Shown here: in pieces, positions 52,506 through 63,101 of the stretch
How positions within the stretch are numbered: position 1 is the stretch's first letter
How the letters are laid out: the number at the start of each line of letters is the position of its first letter
DNA from: Solwaraspora sp. WMMA2056
GTDB lineage: Bacteria > Actinomycetota > Actinomycetes > Mycobacteriales > Micromonosporaceae
Length of the DNA: 64,000 nt
Direction: 5' to 3'
Assembly (NCBI RefSeq): GCF_030345095.1
Contig: NZ_CP128360.1
Coordinates: forward strand, 6,820,001-6,884,000
The notes under the pieces: generated by a model
Told to the model about the DNA's origin: nothing
What the model saw: only the letters and a program-made list of their open reading frames with translations
Databases searched by the model: none
Position numbers and translations under genes: made by a program

Positions 52506-53567
52506 ATGCGCGCACGACTGTCCGACATCGCCCGCCAGGCCGAAGTCAGCGAGGCCACGGTGTCCCGGGTGCTCAACGACCGCCCCGGGGTGGCTGCGGA
52601 GACCCGCCAGGCGGTGCTGACCGCGCTCGACGTCCTCGGCTACGAACGCCCGGCCCGGCTGCGCAAACGCAGCGCCGGCCTGGTCGGCCTGGTGGTGCCG
52701 GAGCTGGACAACCCGATCTTCCCGGCGTTCGCGCAGACCATCGAGTCCGCGCTGGCCCAGTCCGGCTACACCCCGGTGCTCTGCACCCAGACCCCCGGCG
52801 GGGTCACCGAGGACGAGTACGTGGAGATGCTGCTGGACCGCCAGGTCGCCGGCATCGTCTTCGTCTCCGGCCTGCACGCCGACACCGCCGCCGACCACGA
52901 GCGCTACCGCAAACTGATCGCCCGGCCGCTGCCGATCGTGCTGATCAACGGGTACGCCGAGGGCATCGAGGCCCCCTTCGTCTCCTGCGACGACCGGGAA
53001 GCCGGTGAGCTGGCCGTGGCCCACCTGGTCTCGCTCGGCCACCGGCGGATCGGGCTGATCACCGGGCCGGACCGGTTCCTGCCGGTGCAGCGCAAGGTCG
53101 CCGGGTTCCGGGCGGCGATGCACCGGCTGGTCGGTGCGACCGACGCCGAGATCGACGAGCTGATCGCATTGTCACTGTTCGGTGTGGAGGGTGGCAAGGC
53201 GGCGGCGAACCGGCTGCTGGACAAGGGCGTCACCGGCATCGCCTGCGGCTCCGACCTGATGGCGCTCGGCGCGATCCGGGCCGCCCGGCAGCGTGGCCTG
53301 TCGGTGCCGGGTGACGTGTCGGTGGTCGGCTACGACGACTCGCCGCTGATGGCGTTCACCGATCCGCCGCTGACCACGCTGCGCCAGCCGGTGATCGCGA
53401 TGGCGGTGGCGGCGGTAAGGGCCCTGGTCGACGAGATCAACGGGCACGCCGCCCCCAACTCGGAGTACGTGTTCCGCCCCGAACTGGTCTCCCGAGGCTC
53501 CACCGGCATCGCCCCCCAGGTCACCCACCTCGCCGCCGCCGCGCTCACCGCCCCCGCCACCCCCTGA
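52506..53567 (+). CDS. malR: LacI-family regulator (MalR type)
   Basis: 353 aa. N-terminal LacI HTH (RLSDIARQAEVSEATVSRVL) with the hinge helix, then a periplasmic-binding-like sugar domain (LVGLVVPELDNPIFPAFAQT, GHRRIGLITGPDR, GDVSVVGYDDSPLMAFTDPP). By position it represses malEFG-GH13 and probably the downstream alpha-glucosidase until maltose or maltodextrin binds. Confidence 0.9.
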   Translation: MRARLSDIARQAEVSEATVSRVLNDRPGVAAETRQAVLTALDVLGYERPARLRKRSAGLVGLVVPELDNPIFPAFAQTIESALAQSGYTPVLCTQTPGGVTEDEYVEMLLDRQVAGIVFVSGLHADTAADHERYRKLIARPLPIVLINGYAEGIEAPFVSCDDREAGELAVAHLVSLGHRRIGLITGPDRFLPVQRKVAGFRAAMHRLVGATDAEIDELIALSLFGVEGGKAAANRLLDKGVTGIACGSDLMALGAIRAARQRGLSVPGDVSVVGYDDSPLMAFTDPPLTTLRQPVIAMAVAAVRALVDEINGHAAPNSEYVFRPELVSRGSTGIAPQVTHLAAAALTAPATP

Positions 53568-53575
53568 CCCACCGC

Positions 53576-53657
53576 CCATGATCGCGACGATCTTGCAGTT
53601 ATCGAGAAGATATGTCCACTTTGTCTCACGATAAGTGCAAGATCGCGGTGATCATGG
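53576..53657. repeat. 82-bp palindromic intergenic repeat
   Basis: Outer arms of ~29 bp beginning CCATGATCGCGACGATCTTGC, the other inverted as CCATGATCACCGCGATCTTGC, with three or four mismatches, around a ~24-bp centre. No gene. It looks like a REP/MITE-type element of the kind common between genes in these genomes; it could also end transcription of malR. Confidence 0.7.
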
Positions 53658-53691
53658 AGGGGTGGACGGGGCGGGATGAGGGGGTGAGCTT

Positions 53692-53708
53692 CCTTGCGCA
53701 AGGGTTGC
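53692..53708. promoter_or_regulatory. Probable MalR operator upstream of the alpha-glucosidase
   Basis: CCTTGCGCAAGG (perfect palindrome, 53692-53703) runs into GCAAGGGTTGC (53698-53708), which shares the GCAA...TTGC half-sites of the malE region. It lies 145 bp before the alpha-glucosidase. Confidence 0.55.
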
Positions 53709-53737
53709 TTGACTCTTGCAGGAGCGGGCAGGCATCC

Positions 53738-53828
53738 TCGATAGCGAGCCCAGCACCCGCAGCACGCTGACTCGATAGCGAGCCCAGCACTGCTCCGCTC
53801 CACGCTGACTCAACGGCGAGGCCAGCAC
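53738..53828. repeat. Short tandem repeat
   Basis: TCGATAGCGAGCCCAGCAC followed by CACGCTGAC occurs twice (34- and 38-bp spacing) and a third, diverged start TCAACGGCGAGGCCAGCAC follows. About 2.5 units in the leader of the alpha-glucosidase gene. Confidence 0.65.
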
Positions 53829-53852
53829 GCACACCGACAGGACGGGGACCCC

Positions 53853-55541
53853 GTGACGATCGATCCTGCCCAGGCCAACCCGCGCACCGCCAGGGACGAC
53901 TGGTGGCGGACCGCCGCCGTCTACCAGGTGTACGTACGCAGCTTCGCCGACTCCGACGGCGACGGCATCGGTGACCTGCAGGGCATCCGCAGCCGCCTGC
54001 CGTACCTGCGGGAGCTTGGCGTCGACGCGCTCTGGCTGACGCCGTTCTACCGCTCCCCGATGGTCGACGGCGGCTACGACGTCGCCGACTACCGCCAAGT
54101 GGACCCGATGTTCGGCGACCTCACCGACTTCGACGAGATGATCACCGACGCGCACGCGCTCGGCCTGCGGATCATCGTCGACATCGTGCCGAACCACACG
54201 TCCGACGTACACCCGTGGTTCGTCGCGGCGCTCGCCGCCGCGCCCGGATCGGCGGAGCGCGACCGGTACATGTTCCGCGACGGCCGCGGCGCCAACGGCG
54301 ACGAGCCGCCGAACGACTGGGAGTCGATCTTCGGCGGGCCGGCCTGGACCCGGCTGCCCGACGGCCAGTGGTACCTGCACCTGTTCGACCCGGCGCAACC
54401 CGACCTCAACTGGCGCCACCCCGAGGTCCGCGCCGAGTTCGAGCAGATCCTGCGCTTCTGGCTCGATCGCGGCGTCGACGGGTTCCGGATCGACGTCGCC
54501 CACGGGATGATCAAGGCCGACGGGCTGCCGGACATCGGCTGGACCTCGGCCACCACCGGCCGCCGGCAGATCGAACTGCTCGGCAAGGGCCGGCTGCCGT
54601 ACTTCGACCAGGACGAGGTGCACGACATCTACCGCGCCTGGCGGCCGATCCTGGACAGCTACCCCGGCGGACGGATGGCCGTCGCCGAAGCGTGGGCGGA
54701 GACCCCGCAGCGGCTGGCCCGCTACATCGGCCCCGACGAGCTGCACCAGGCGTTCAACTTCGACTTCCTCGACGCCACCTGGTCGGCCGACTCGTTCCAC
54801 AAGGTGATCGACACCGCGCTCGCCGAGGCGTCGATCGTCGGCGCGCCGACCACCTGGGTGCTGTCCAACCACGACAAGCAGCGGCACGTCACCCGGTACG
54901 GCGACGGTGAGGTCGGGCTGCGCCGGGCCCGCGCCGCCGCGCTGCTGATGTTCGCCCTGCCCGGCAGCACCTACCTCTATCAGGGTGAGGAGTTGGGCCT
55001 GCCGGAGGTTCTCGACCTGCCCGACCACCTGCGCCAGGACCCGGCGTTCAGCCGTACCGGGCGCAGCCGCGACGGCTGCCGGGTGCCGCTGCCGTGGAGC
55101 GGCGACACCCCGCCGTACGGCTTCGGGCCGGCCGGCTCGGTCGAATCCTGGCTGCCGGCCCCGGCCGGCTGGGCGCCGCTGACCGCGCAGGCCCAGGCCG
55201 GCGACCCGGACTCGACGCTGGAGCTGTACCGGCGGGCCCTCGCCATCCGGGCCGAGCACCCGGCGCTGCGCGACGCCCCGGCCGGCGACGGCACCGGGCT
55301 GACCTGGCTGGAGACCGAGCCGGGCGTGCTGGCGTTCCAACGCGGTGACGACGCCAGGTCCGCCGACGGCGGTCCGGGCGACGATGCGGCCGGGCTGGTC
55401 TGTGTGGTCAACCTCAGCGGTGCCCCGGTCTCGGTCCCCGGGTACGGCGCGGTGCTGCTCGCCAGCGCACCGGTGTCGACCGGGCCGGACGGGGTGCCGG
55501 TACTGCCGATCGATGCCGCCGCCTGGTTCTCGCCGCGCTGA
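53853..55541 (+). CDS. aglA: GH13 alpha-glucosidase
   Basis: 562 aa, GTG start. Alpha-amylase barrel motifs: AVYQVYVRSFADSDGDGIGD, DALWLTPFYRSPMVDGGYDV, IIVDIVPNHTSDVHPWF, nucleophile GVDGFRIDVAHGM, acid/base MAVAEAWAE, and VLSNHDKQRHVTRYG. The QGEELGLPEV motif typical of oligo-1,6/alpha-glucosidases is present. It splits glucose from maltodextrins taken up by MalEFG. No signal peptide, so cytoplasmic. Confidence 0.92.
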   Translation: MTIDPAQANPRTARDDWWRTAAVYQVYVRSFADSDGDGIGDLQGIRSRLPYLRELGVDALWLTPFYRSPMVDGGYDVADYRQVDPMFGDLTDFDEMITDAHALGLRIIVDIVPNHTSDVHPWFVAALAAAPGSAERDRYMFRDGRGANGDEPPNDWESIFGGPAWTRLPDGQWYLHLFDPAQPDLNWRHPEVRAEFEQILRFWLDRGVDGFRIDVAHGMIKADGLPDIGWTSATTGRRQIELLGKGRLPYFDQDEVHDIYRAWRPILDSYPGGRMAVAEAWAETPQRLARYIGPDELHQAFNFDFLDATWSADSFHKVIDTALAEASIVGAPTTWVLSNHDKQRHVTRYGDGEVGLRRARAAALLMFALPGSTYLYQGEELGLPEVLDLPDHLRQDPAFSRTGRSRDGCRVPLPWSGDTPPYGFGPAGSVESWLPAPAGWAPLTAQAQAGDPDSTLELYRRALAIRAEHPALRDAPAGDGTGLTWLETEPGVLAFQRGDDARSADGGPGDDAAGLVCVVNLSGAPVSVPGYGAVLLASAPVSTGPDGVPVLPIDAAAWFSPR

Positions 55542-55665
55542 ACACGGTTTAGCGCACCGGGAACCGGGTAAGCATCGAGTAGAACCTGGTCGTTCGTCGA
55601 GCTGGTATCGCCGCCGGGCGACTGGGCAGTGGAACCCCTTGTGGTGGGGGGCGAAGGTGGTGACT

Positions 55666-55699
55666 GATGCCCCGGGGCGGGAAACGGCCCCGGGGCATC
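55666..55699. terminator. Terminator hairpin between convergent genes
   Basis: GATGCCCCGGGGC and its perfect inverse around 8 bp, between the alpha-glucosidase and yihY, suited to stop both. Confidence 0.8.
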
Positions 55700-55761
55700 A
55701 CCGTGTCCGGGCCCGACGCGGGTACGGCACGCGCAGGTGACCGCGGCACGGTCACCGCAGC

Positions 55762-57153
55762 TCAGTTCAGGTTGGTCAGGATGCCGGCGATGCGGGCCAT
55801 GCCGGCCCGTACGTCGTCGGGTGACGGCGGCGGCGAGGGCTCCACGTGCCGTTCCTCCGGCTCGGCGTCGGCGCCACCGACCAGGTCTTCGAGGTCGTCG
55901 TACTCGCCGGCCTCTTCCTGACCGGCCGCCTGGGTGGCGGCGATCTCGGCCCGGATCTCCTCGACGGTGACCAGGGTCAGCAGCGGTTCGACGACGGCCA
56001 TCAGCTCCTCGTCGGCCACCACGGTCTCGGCCAGCGCGAGGGCGTGTGCCCGCTCGTAGGGTCCGCACACCACCGGCTCCCAGTCGCCGTCCTGCTCGCC
56101 CAGCGGGCCGAACGTGATGATCCACGGCATCGTGTGCGCCGGCGAGTCGTCCGGCAGTTCCAGCGTGACTAGTGCACCCACGCGACCGATCATCGTGGCC
56201 CGCCGCGTACCGCCGGTGGTTTTCGGGTTATTTACCACTTTTGGCGCGACCGCTTCTGGCTCGGCGGCGGCCACGCTGCGGTCCGGGGCGGCGGCGTCGA
56301 CGACCCGGCCGTGTCGGCTGGTCGCGGCGAGCGCCGCGCCGAACAGCAGCAGCTGGTTCAGCAGGTAGAGGTAGATCAACAGACCGACGGCGCCGGCTAC
56401 CACCGTGTACGCGGGGTTTCGCTCGAACCGGACCACGTAGAACCGGCCCACCGTGTTGAGCACGGTGATGCCCAGCGCCACCCCGATGATCGGGACGACC
56501 AGCCGTCGGGGCGCCAGCCGCAGCCGCGGCACCACGACCAGCAGGGCGGCAGCCAGCACCATGTTGATCACGACGGCGAGCAGCGTGCTGGAGACGGTGG
56601 TGGCGACCGAGTGCTCGCCGAGGATCCAGCGCAGCAGCGAACGCAGCGCGTCGATCGCCCCGACCGAGACACCGAGCAGCAGGAACACCCCGACCAGCAC
56701 GACCAGGTCGACCACCTGCCGTACGCCGATGTAACCCGGCTGCTGGTCGAGGCGGTGGATCAGCCGCTGCGACGAGCGGATCGCCTCGACCCAGCCGATG
56801 CCGGTGAGCCCGAGCAGCACCAGGCCGACGACGCCGACCCGGCCACTGTTCTGCTGAATCTGCGTCAGGTCGAGGAACGGCAGGTTCTGCAGCAGGAAGT
56901 CGGCCACCGCCGCGGCCACCTCGGCGTTGCCCTCCACGATCGCGCCGAACGCCCAGTAGGCGACCAGACCGAGGGCGAACACGGCGAAGAAGCCGTAGTA
57001 GGCGATGGCCGCCGCCAGCCGCCCGGCGAGCACCTCGTTGTACCGTTCGCCGGCCCGCCACACGTGGTCGACGCGGGCGGACCGGGCCCGGACCCGGTCG
57101 ATGCCACGGGTGGCGGCGGCCTCGGCCCGCTCGATGAGGTTCACGCCCGTCAT
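55762..57153 (-). CDS. YihY/BrkB-family membrane protein with long C-terminal extension
   Basis: 463 aa. About 300 residues with six membrane helices and the family opening LAAAIAYYGFFAVFALGLVA. The rest, from about residue 320, is a soluble tail with a compact region TMIGRVGALVTLELPDDSPA, then a helical, acidic C-terminus (DDLEDLVGGADAEPEERHVE). The YihY core lacks such a tail in most relatives. Function of the family is uncertain. Confidence 0.85.
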   Translation of the reverse strand: MTGVNLIERAEAAATRGIDRVRARSARVDHVWRAGERYNEVLAGRLAAAIAYYGFFAVFALGLVAYWAFGAIVEGNAEVAAAVADFLLQNLPFLDLTQIQQNSGRVGVVGLVLLGLTGIGWVEAIRSSQRLIHRLDQQPGYIGVRQVVDLVVLVGVFLLLGVSVGAIDALRSLLRWILGEHSVATTVSSTLLAVVINMVLAAALLVVVPRLRLAPRRLVVPIIGVALGITVLNTVGRFYVVRFERNPAYTVVAGAVGLLIYLYLLNQLLLFGAALAATSRHGRVVDAAAPDRSVAAAEPEAVAPKVVNNPKTTGGTRRATMIGRVGALVTLELPDDSPAHTMPWIITFGPLGEQDGDWEPVVCGPYERAHALALAETVVADEELMAVVEPLLTLVTVEEIRAEIAATQAAGQEEAGEYDDLEDLVGGADAEPEERHVEPSPPPSPDDVRAGMARIAGILTNLN

Positions 57154-57222
57154 CCTGGCCTATCGCGGGCCCGGTGCGCCGTCAGGCGCGGTCAGCCGGC
57201 CGCAAAGGCCCGTCAGGCGCGG

Positions 57223-57771
57223 TCAGCCGCCGAGGGCGAAGTCGCGGCGCGGCTGCCAGCGGCCTTCGCCGCTGTGCGAGAAGAGGGTGAACCCTTCGAC
57301 GTCGAACTGCGCCTCGAACCCGGCGAGGTCGTCGTAGACCTTGTCGAGGGCCTCGGCCGGCACGTTCTGCGCGACGGTGACGTGCGGGTGGTACGGGAAC
57401 GGGCTGTTGCGGACCAACTCGTCGACCGAGCCGATCTCGGCGGCGATCAGCTCGCATTCGCTGATCCCGGCGGCGACGGCGACGAAGACGACGTCGGTGA
57501 TCGGCCGGAACGTGCCGGTGCCGCGCAGATGCAGCGGGTACGGCGGGTGGGCCGCCGCCACCGCCGCGAGGTGCGCCTCGACCTGCGCGAGCTGCTGTTC
57601 GACGATGTCGGTCGGGCCGAGCAGGGTGATGTGCGCCGGCACGTACTCGGCCGCCGGGTCCCCGGCCTCGGCACGCCGCCGGGTGAGCAGCTCACCCCAG
57701 GGCTGCGGGATGTCGATCGCGACCCCGATCCGCAGCTGCCCCGGCGCCGGCGGCGCACCGATCGCCGTCAC
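57223..57771 (-). CDS. 2'-5' RNA ligase-like (2H phosphoesterase) protein
   Basis: 182 aa. The two 2H motifs are AEYVPAHITLLGP and FPYHPHVTVAQNV. Family knowledge: RNA cyclic phosphodiesterase/ligase activity. It starts 2 bp after the trpS stop, so the two are co-transcribed. It is different in sequence from the cassette protein at 32956. Confidence 0.88.
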   Translation of the reverse strand: MTAIGAPPAPGQLRIGVAIDIPQPWGELLTRRRAEAGDPAAEYVPAHITLLGPTDIVEQQLAQVEAHLAAVAAAHPPYPLHLRGTGTFRPITDVVFVAVAAGISECELIAAEIGSVDELVRNSPFPYHPHVTVAQNVPAEALDKVYDDLAGFEAQFDVEGFTLFSHSGEGRWQPRRDFALGG

Positions 57772-57773
57772 GT

Positions 57774-59970
<2,197 letters not shown>

Positions 59971-59974
<4 letters not shown>

Positions 59975-61158
59975 CGGTCGCCCGCCGCGCCACCGACGGC
60001 TTCACCCGGCGGTACGGCGGCCCACCGGCCGGGGTCTGGGCCGCCCCGGGCCGGGTCAACCTGATCGGCGAACACACCGACTACAACGACGGCTTCGTGC
60101 TGCCGTTCGCCCTGCCGCACCGCACCGTCGTCGCGGCGAGCCTGGCGGAGCAGGCCGAGCCGGCAGAGCAGACGGACCAGGGCTGGACGGTCTGGTCGGA
60201 GCAGTCCGACGAGCAGATCGTGATCAGTGCCGCCGACGCCGACCGGCCCGGCGCCGTCGACGGCTGGGGCGGCTACGTCGCCGGAGTGATCTGGGCGCTG
60301 CGCGAGGCCGGGTACGCCGTACCGGCCGCCCGGCTGGCGATCGCCTCCGACGTACCGCTGGGTGCCGGCCTGTCCTCGTCGGCCGCGCTGGAATCGGCGG
60401 TGCTGACCGCCCTGGCCGACCTCGGCGGTGTCGGCACCGACCGGCTGCCGGTCGAGAAACGGCCGGCGCTGGCCCAGCGGGCGGAGAACGTCTACGCCGG
60501 GGTGCCCTGCGGGATCATGGACCAGTCGGCGTCGATCCGCTGCCGGGCCGGGCACGCCCTGTTCCTGGACTGCCGGTCCCTCGACGTGGAACAGATCCCG
60601 TTCGACCTGGCCGCCGCCGGGCTGGCCATCCTGGTCGTCGACACCCAGGCCCCGCACCGGCACGTCTCCGGCGAGTACGCCGCCCGCCGGGCCGCCTGCG
60701 AGCAGGCTGCCACGGTGCTCGGCGTACCGGCGTTGCGCGACGTCGGCGTCGACGCGCTGCCGGCGGCGCTGGACCGGCTGCCCGACGACACGGTCCGCCG
60801 CCGGGTACGGCACGTGGTGACCGAGAACCAGCGGGTGCTCGACACCGTCGCGTTGCTGCACTCCGGGCGGGTCCGGGAGATCGGGCCGCTGCTGACCGCC
60901 TCGCACGCCTCGATGCGCGACGACTTCGAGATCACCGTGCCGGAGGTGGACGTCGCGGTGACCGCGGCGCTGGCCGCCGGGGCGTACGGGGCCCGGATGA
61001 CCGGCGGCGGGTTCGGCGGCTGCGTGTTGGCGCTGGTCGATGCCGACGCCGCCGGGCCGGTGGCAGCCGCCGTCACGGCGGCGTACGCCGACAACGGTTT
61101 CGCCACACCGGTCAGCTTCACCGCCCTGCCCTGTGCCGGAGCCGAACGGATCCACTAA
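59971..61158 (+). CDS. galK: Galactokinase
   Basis: 395 aa. GHMP-kinase motifs: APGRVNLIGEHTDYNDGFVL, DVPLGAGLSSSAALESAVLT (ATP loop), CGIMDQSASIRC and GARMTGGGFGGCVLALVD. Phosphorylates galactose; forms an operon with galE. Confidence 0.94.
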
Positions 61159-61201
61159 CCTCGCCGCAACACAGTAGACCGGCGACGGTGGAGGTTGCCC
61201 C

Positions 61202-61753
61202 GTGGTGCAGCAGTTGACCGACCGGCTGTCCGGGGACACCCCGTTCCTGGTCCGGATCGACGGGTCGAGGTTCCTGGCCACCGCCGGCGCGCTGGCCGGC
61301 GTCGGCTGGCTGCTGGCCGGCGGCCTCCTCGGCGGGGTCGGCTACCTGGTCGCCCGGGAGGCGCAGGTGGGCCGGGCGTTCACCGCCGCGCTGGTCGGCG
61401 TACCGGTGCTGCTGCTCGGCGCGGTGCTGGCCGTGACGGTGGCGTTGTGGCACGGGCGGTTCACCGGCCGGGGCCCGGTGCTGGCCGCCGACCGGACCGG
61501 GGTGTGGGTGGCCAACGGCAGTTTCCGGGTGAACCCGGTCTGGTTGCCATGGGACGCGGTGTCGGCGGTGCTGGTCCGGCGTACCTGGTGTGAGGATCTG
61601 ATCTGCATCGACGCGCAGACCCCGCATCCGGCGGTCCCGCCGGGTGCCCGGTTGATGGTGCCGACGATGCTGCTGGACCGGCGCAGCGCCGACATCGTGG
61701 CGGTGCTCAGCGCGCTGGCCGGCGGCCGCGCACCGGTCTACGGCCGCTGGTGA
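61202..61753 (+). CDS. Membrane protein with PH-like C-terminus
   Basis: 183 aa, GTG start. Two membrane helices (ATAGALAGVGWLLAGGLLGG and FTAALVGVPVLLLGAVLAVT) precede a ~90-residue beta-rich tail (GPVLAADRTGVWVANGSFRV, then WLPWDAVSAVLVRRTW) of bacterial-PH type. 43 bp after galK, same strand. Function unknown. Confidence 0.75.
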   Translation: MVQQLTDRLSGDTPFLVRIDGSRFLATAGALAGVGWLLAGGLLGGVGYLVAREAQVGRAFTAALVGVPVLLLGAVLAVTVALWHGRFTGRGPVLAADRTGVWVANGSFRVNPVWLPWDAVSAVLVRRTWCEDLICIDAQTPHPAVPPGARLMVPTMLLDRRSADIVAVLSALAGGRAPVYGRW

Positions 61754-61764
61754 GTCCAAGGGCC

Positions 61765-61799
61765 GGGTCGGGCCCGCCCGGTGACGGCGGGCCCGGCCC
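61765..61799. terminator. Terminator hairpin between convergent genes
   Basis: GGGTCGGGCCCGCC and GGCGGGCCCGGCCC are inverted arms (one mismatch) around 7 bp, between the membrane-protein gene and cysN. Confidence 0.75.
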
Positions 61800-61811
61800 G
61801 GGGTGCCCTGG

Positions 61812-63101
61812 TCAGCCGGCTTCGATGATCATGCCGGCGGCGGCGGTCCGGTTGGTCGACTCGTCGACCAGAATGAACCCGCCGGTGGTGCGGTTGCGCC
61901 GGTACTCGTCGGTCAGCAGCGGCACCGTGGTGCGGAACGTGACCCGGCCGATGTCGTTGAGGCCGAGCTGGCCGGCCGTCTCGTCGCGGTGCAGACTGTT
62001 GACGTCCAGCCGGTACTGCACGCCACGGACCACGGCGCGGGCGCTGCGGGTGGTGTGCTTGATCGCGTACTTCGCACCGACCTGCAGCGGCCGTGACTCG
62101 TCCATCCAGCAGATCATCGCCTCGATGTCCTGGGCCGGGGTGGGCGCGTTGTGCGGCCGGCAGATCAGGTCGCCACGGGAGATGTCCAGTTCGTCGGTGA
62201 GGCGTACGGTCACCGACATCGGCGGGAACGCCTCGTCGACCGGTCCGTCGGCGGTCTCGATGCTGGCGATGGTGCTGGTCAACCCGGACGGCAGCACCAT
62301 GATCTCGTCGCCCGGCTTGAGCACCCCGGAGGCGACCTGCCCGGCGTAGCCCCGGTAGTCGGTGACGACCGTCGACTGTGGCCGGATCACGTACTGCACC
62401 GGGAACCGGACGTCGACCAGGTTGCGGTCCGAGGCGATGTGCACGTGCTCCAGGTGGTGCAGCAGCGACGGGCCTTCGTACCAGGGGGTCTTCTCCGACC
62501 GGGTGGCGATGTTGTCGCCGTGCAGCGCGGAGATCGGGATGACCGACAGGTCCGGCGCCTCCAGCTTGGCGGCGAACGTGGTGAACTCGTCGGCGATCGA
62601 CTCGAACACCGACTGGTCCCAGTCGACCAGGTCCATCTTGTTGACGCAGAGCACCAGGTGCGGCACCCGCAGCAGCGAGCAGAGGAACGCGTGCCGGCGG
62701 GACTGCTCGACCAGACCCTTACGGGCGTCGACCAGGATCAGCGCCAGGTCGGCGGTGGAGGCACCGGTGACCATGTTGCGGGTGTACTGGATGTGCCCGG
62801 GGGTGTCGGCGATGATGAACTTGCGCCGGGGGGTGGCGAAGTAGCGGTACGCCACGTCGATGGTGATGCCCTGCTCCCGCTCGGCCCGCAGGCCGTCGGT
62901 GAGCAGCGCCAGGTTGGTGTACTCGTCACCCCGGGCCGCGCTGACCGCCTCGACCGCTTCCAGCTGGTCGGTGAAGAGCGACTTGGTGTCGTAGAGCAGC
63001 CGGCCGATCAGGGTCGACTTGCCGTCGTCGACGCTGCCGGCGGTGGCGAACCGCAGCAGGTCCATGGCCCGGGTGGTGGGGGCGTCAGCCGTCACCGTCA
63101 T
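61812..63101 (-). CDS. cysN: Sulfate adenylyltransferase subunit 1 (GTPase)
   Basis: 429 aa. Translation-factor-type GTPase: G1 FATAGSVDDGKSTLIGRLLY, switch REQGITIDVAYRYF, G3 IIADTPGHIQYTRNM, G4 VNKMDLVDWDQS. It drives APS formation by CysD. No CysC (APS kinase) domain is fused. Its ATG overlaps the cysD stop by one base (TGATG). Confidence 0.95.
   Translation of the reverse strand: MTVTADAPTTRAMDLLRFATAGSVDDGKSTLIGRLLYDTKSLFTDQLEAVEAVSAARGDEYTNLALLTDGLRAEREQGITIDVAYRYFATPRRKFIIADTPGHIQYTRNMVTGASTADLALILVDARKGLVEQSRRHAFLCSLLRVPHLVLCVNKMDLVDWDQSVFESIADEFTTFAAKLEAPDLSVIPISALHGDNIATRSEKTPWYEGPSLLHHLEHVHIASDRNLVDVRFPVQYVIRPQSTVVTDYRGYAGQVASGVLKPGDEIMVLPSGLTSTIASIETADGPVDEAFPPMSVTVRLTDELDISRGDLICRPHNAPTPAQDIEAMICWMDESRPLQVGAKYAIKHTTRSARAVVRGVQYRLDVNSLHRDETAGQLGLNDIGRVTFRTTVPLLTDEYRRNRTTGGFILVDESTNRTAAAGMIIEAG

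Noticed and set aside
51501-53123. Long open frame antisense to malE and malR (540 codons)
   Set aside because: It is the high-GC shadow of two genes with strong family motifs, and its product is low-complexity with no domain.
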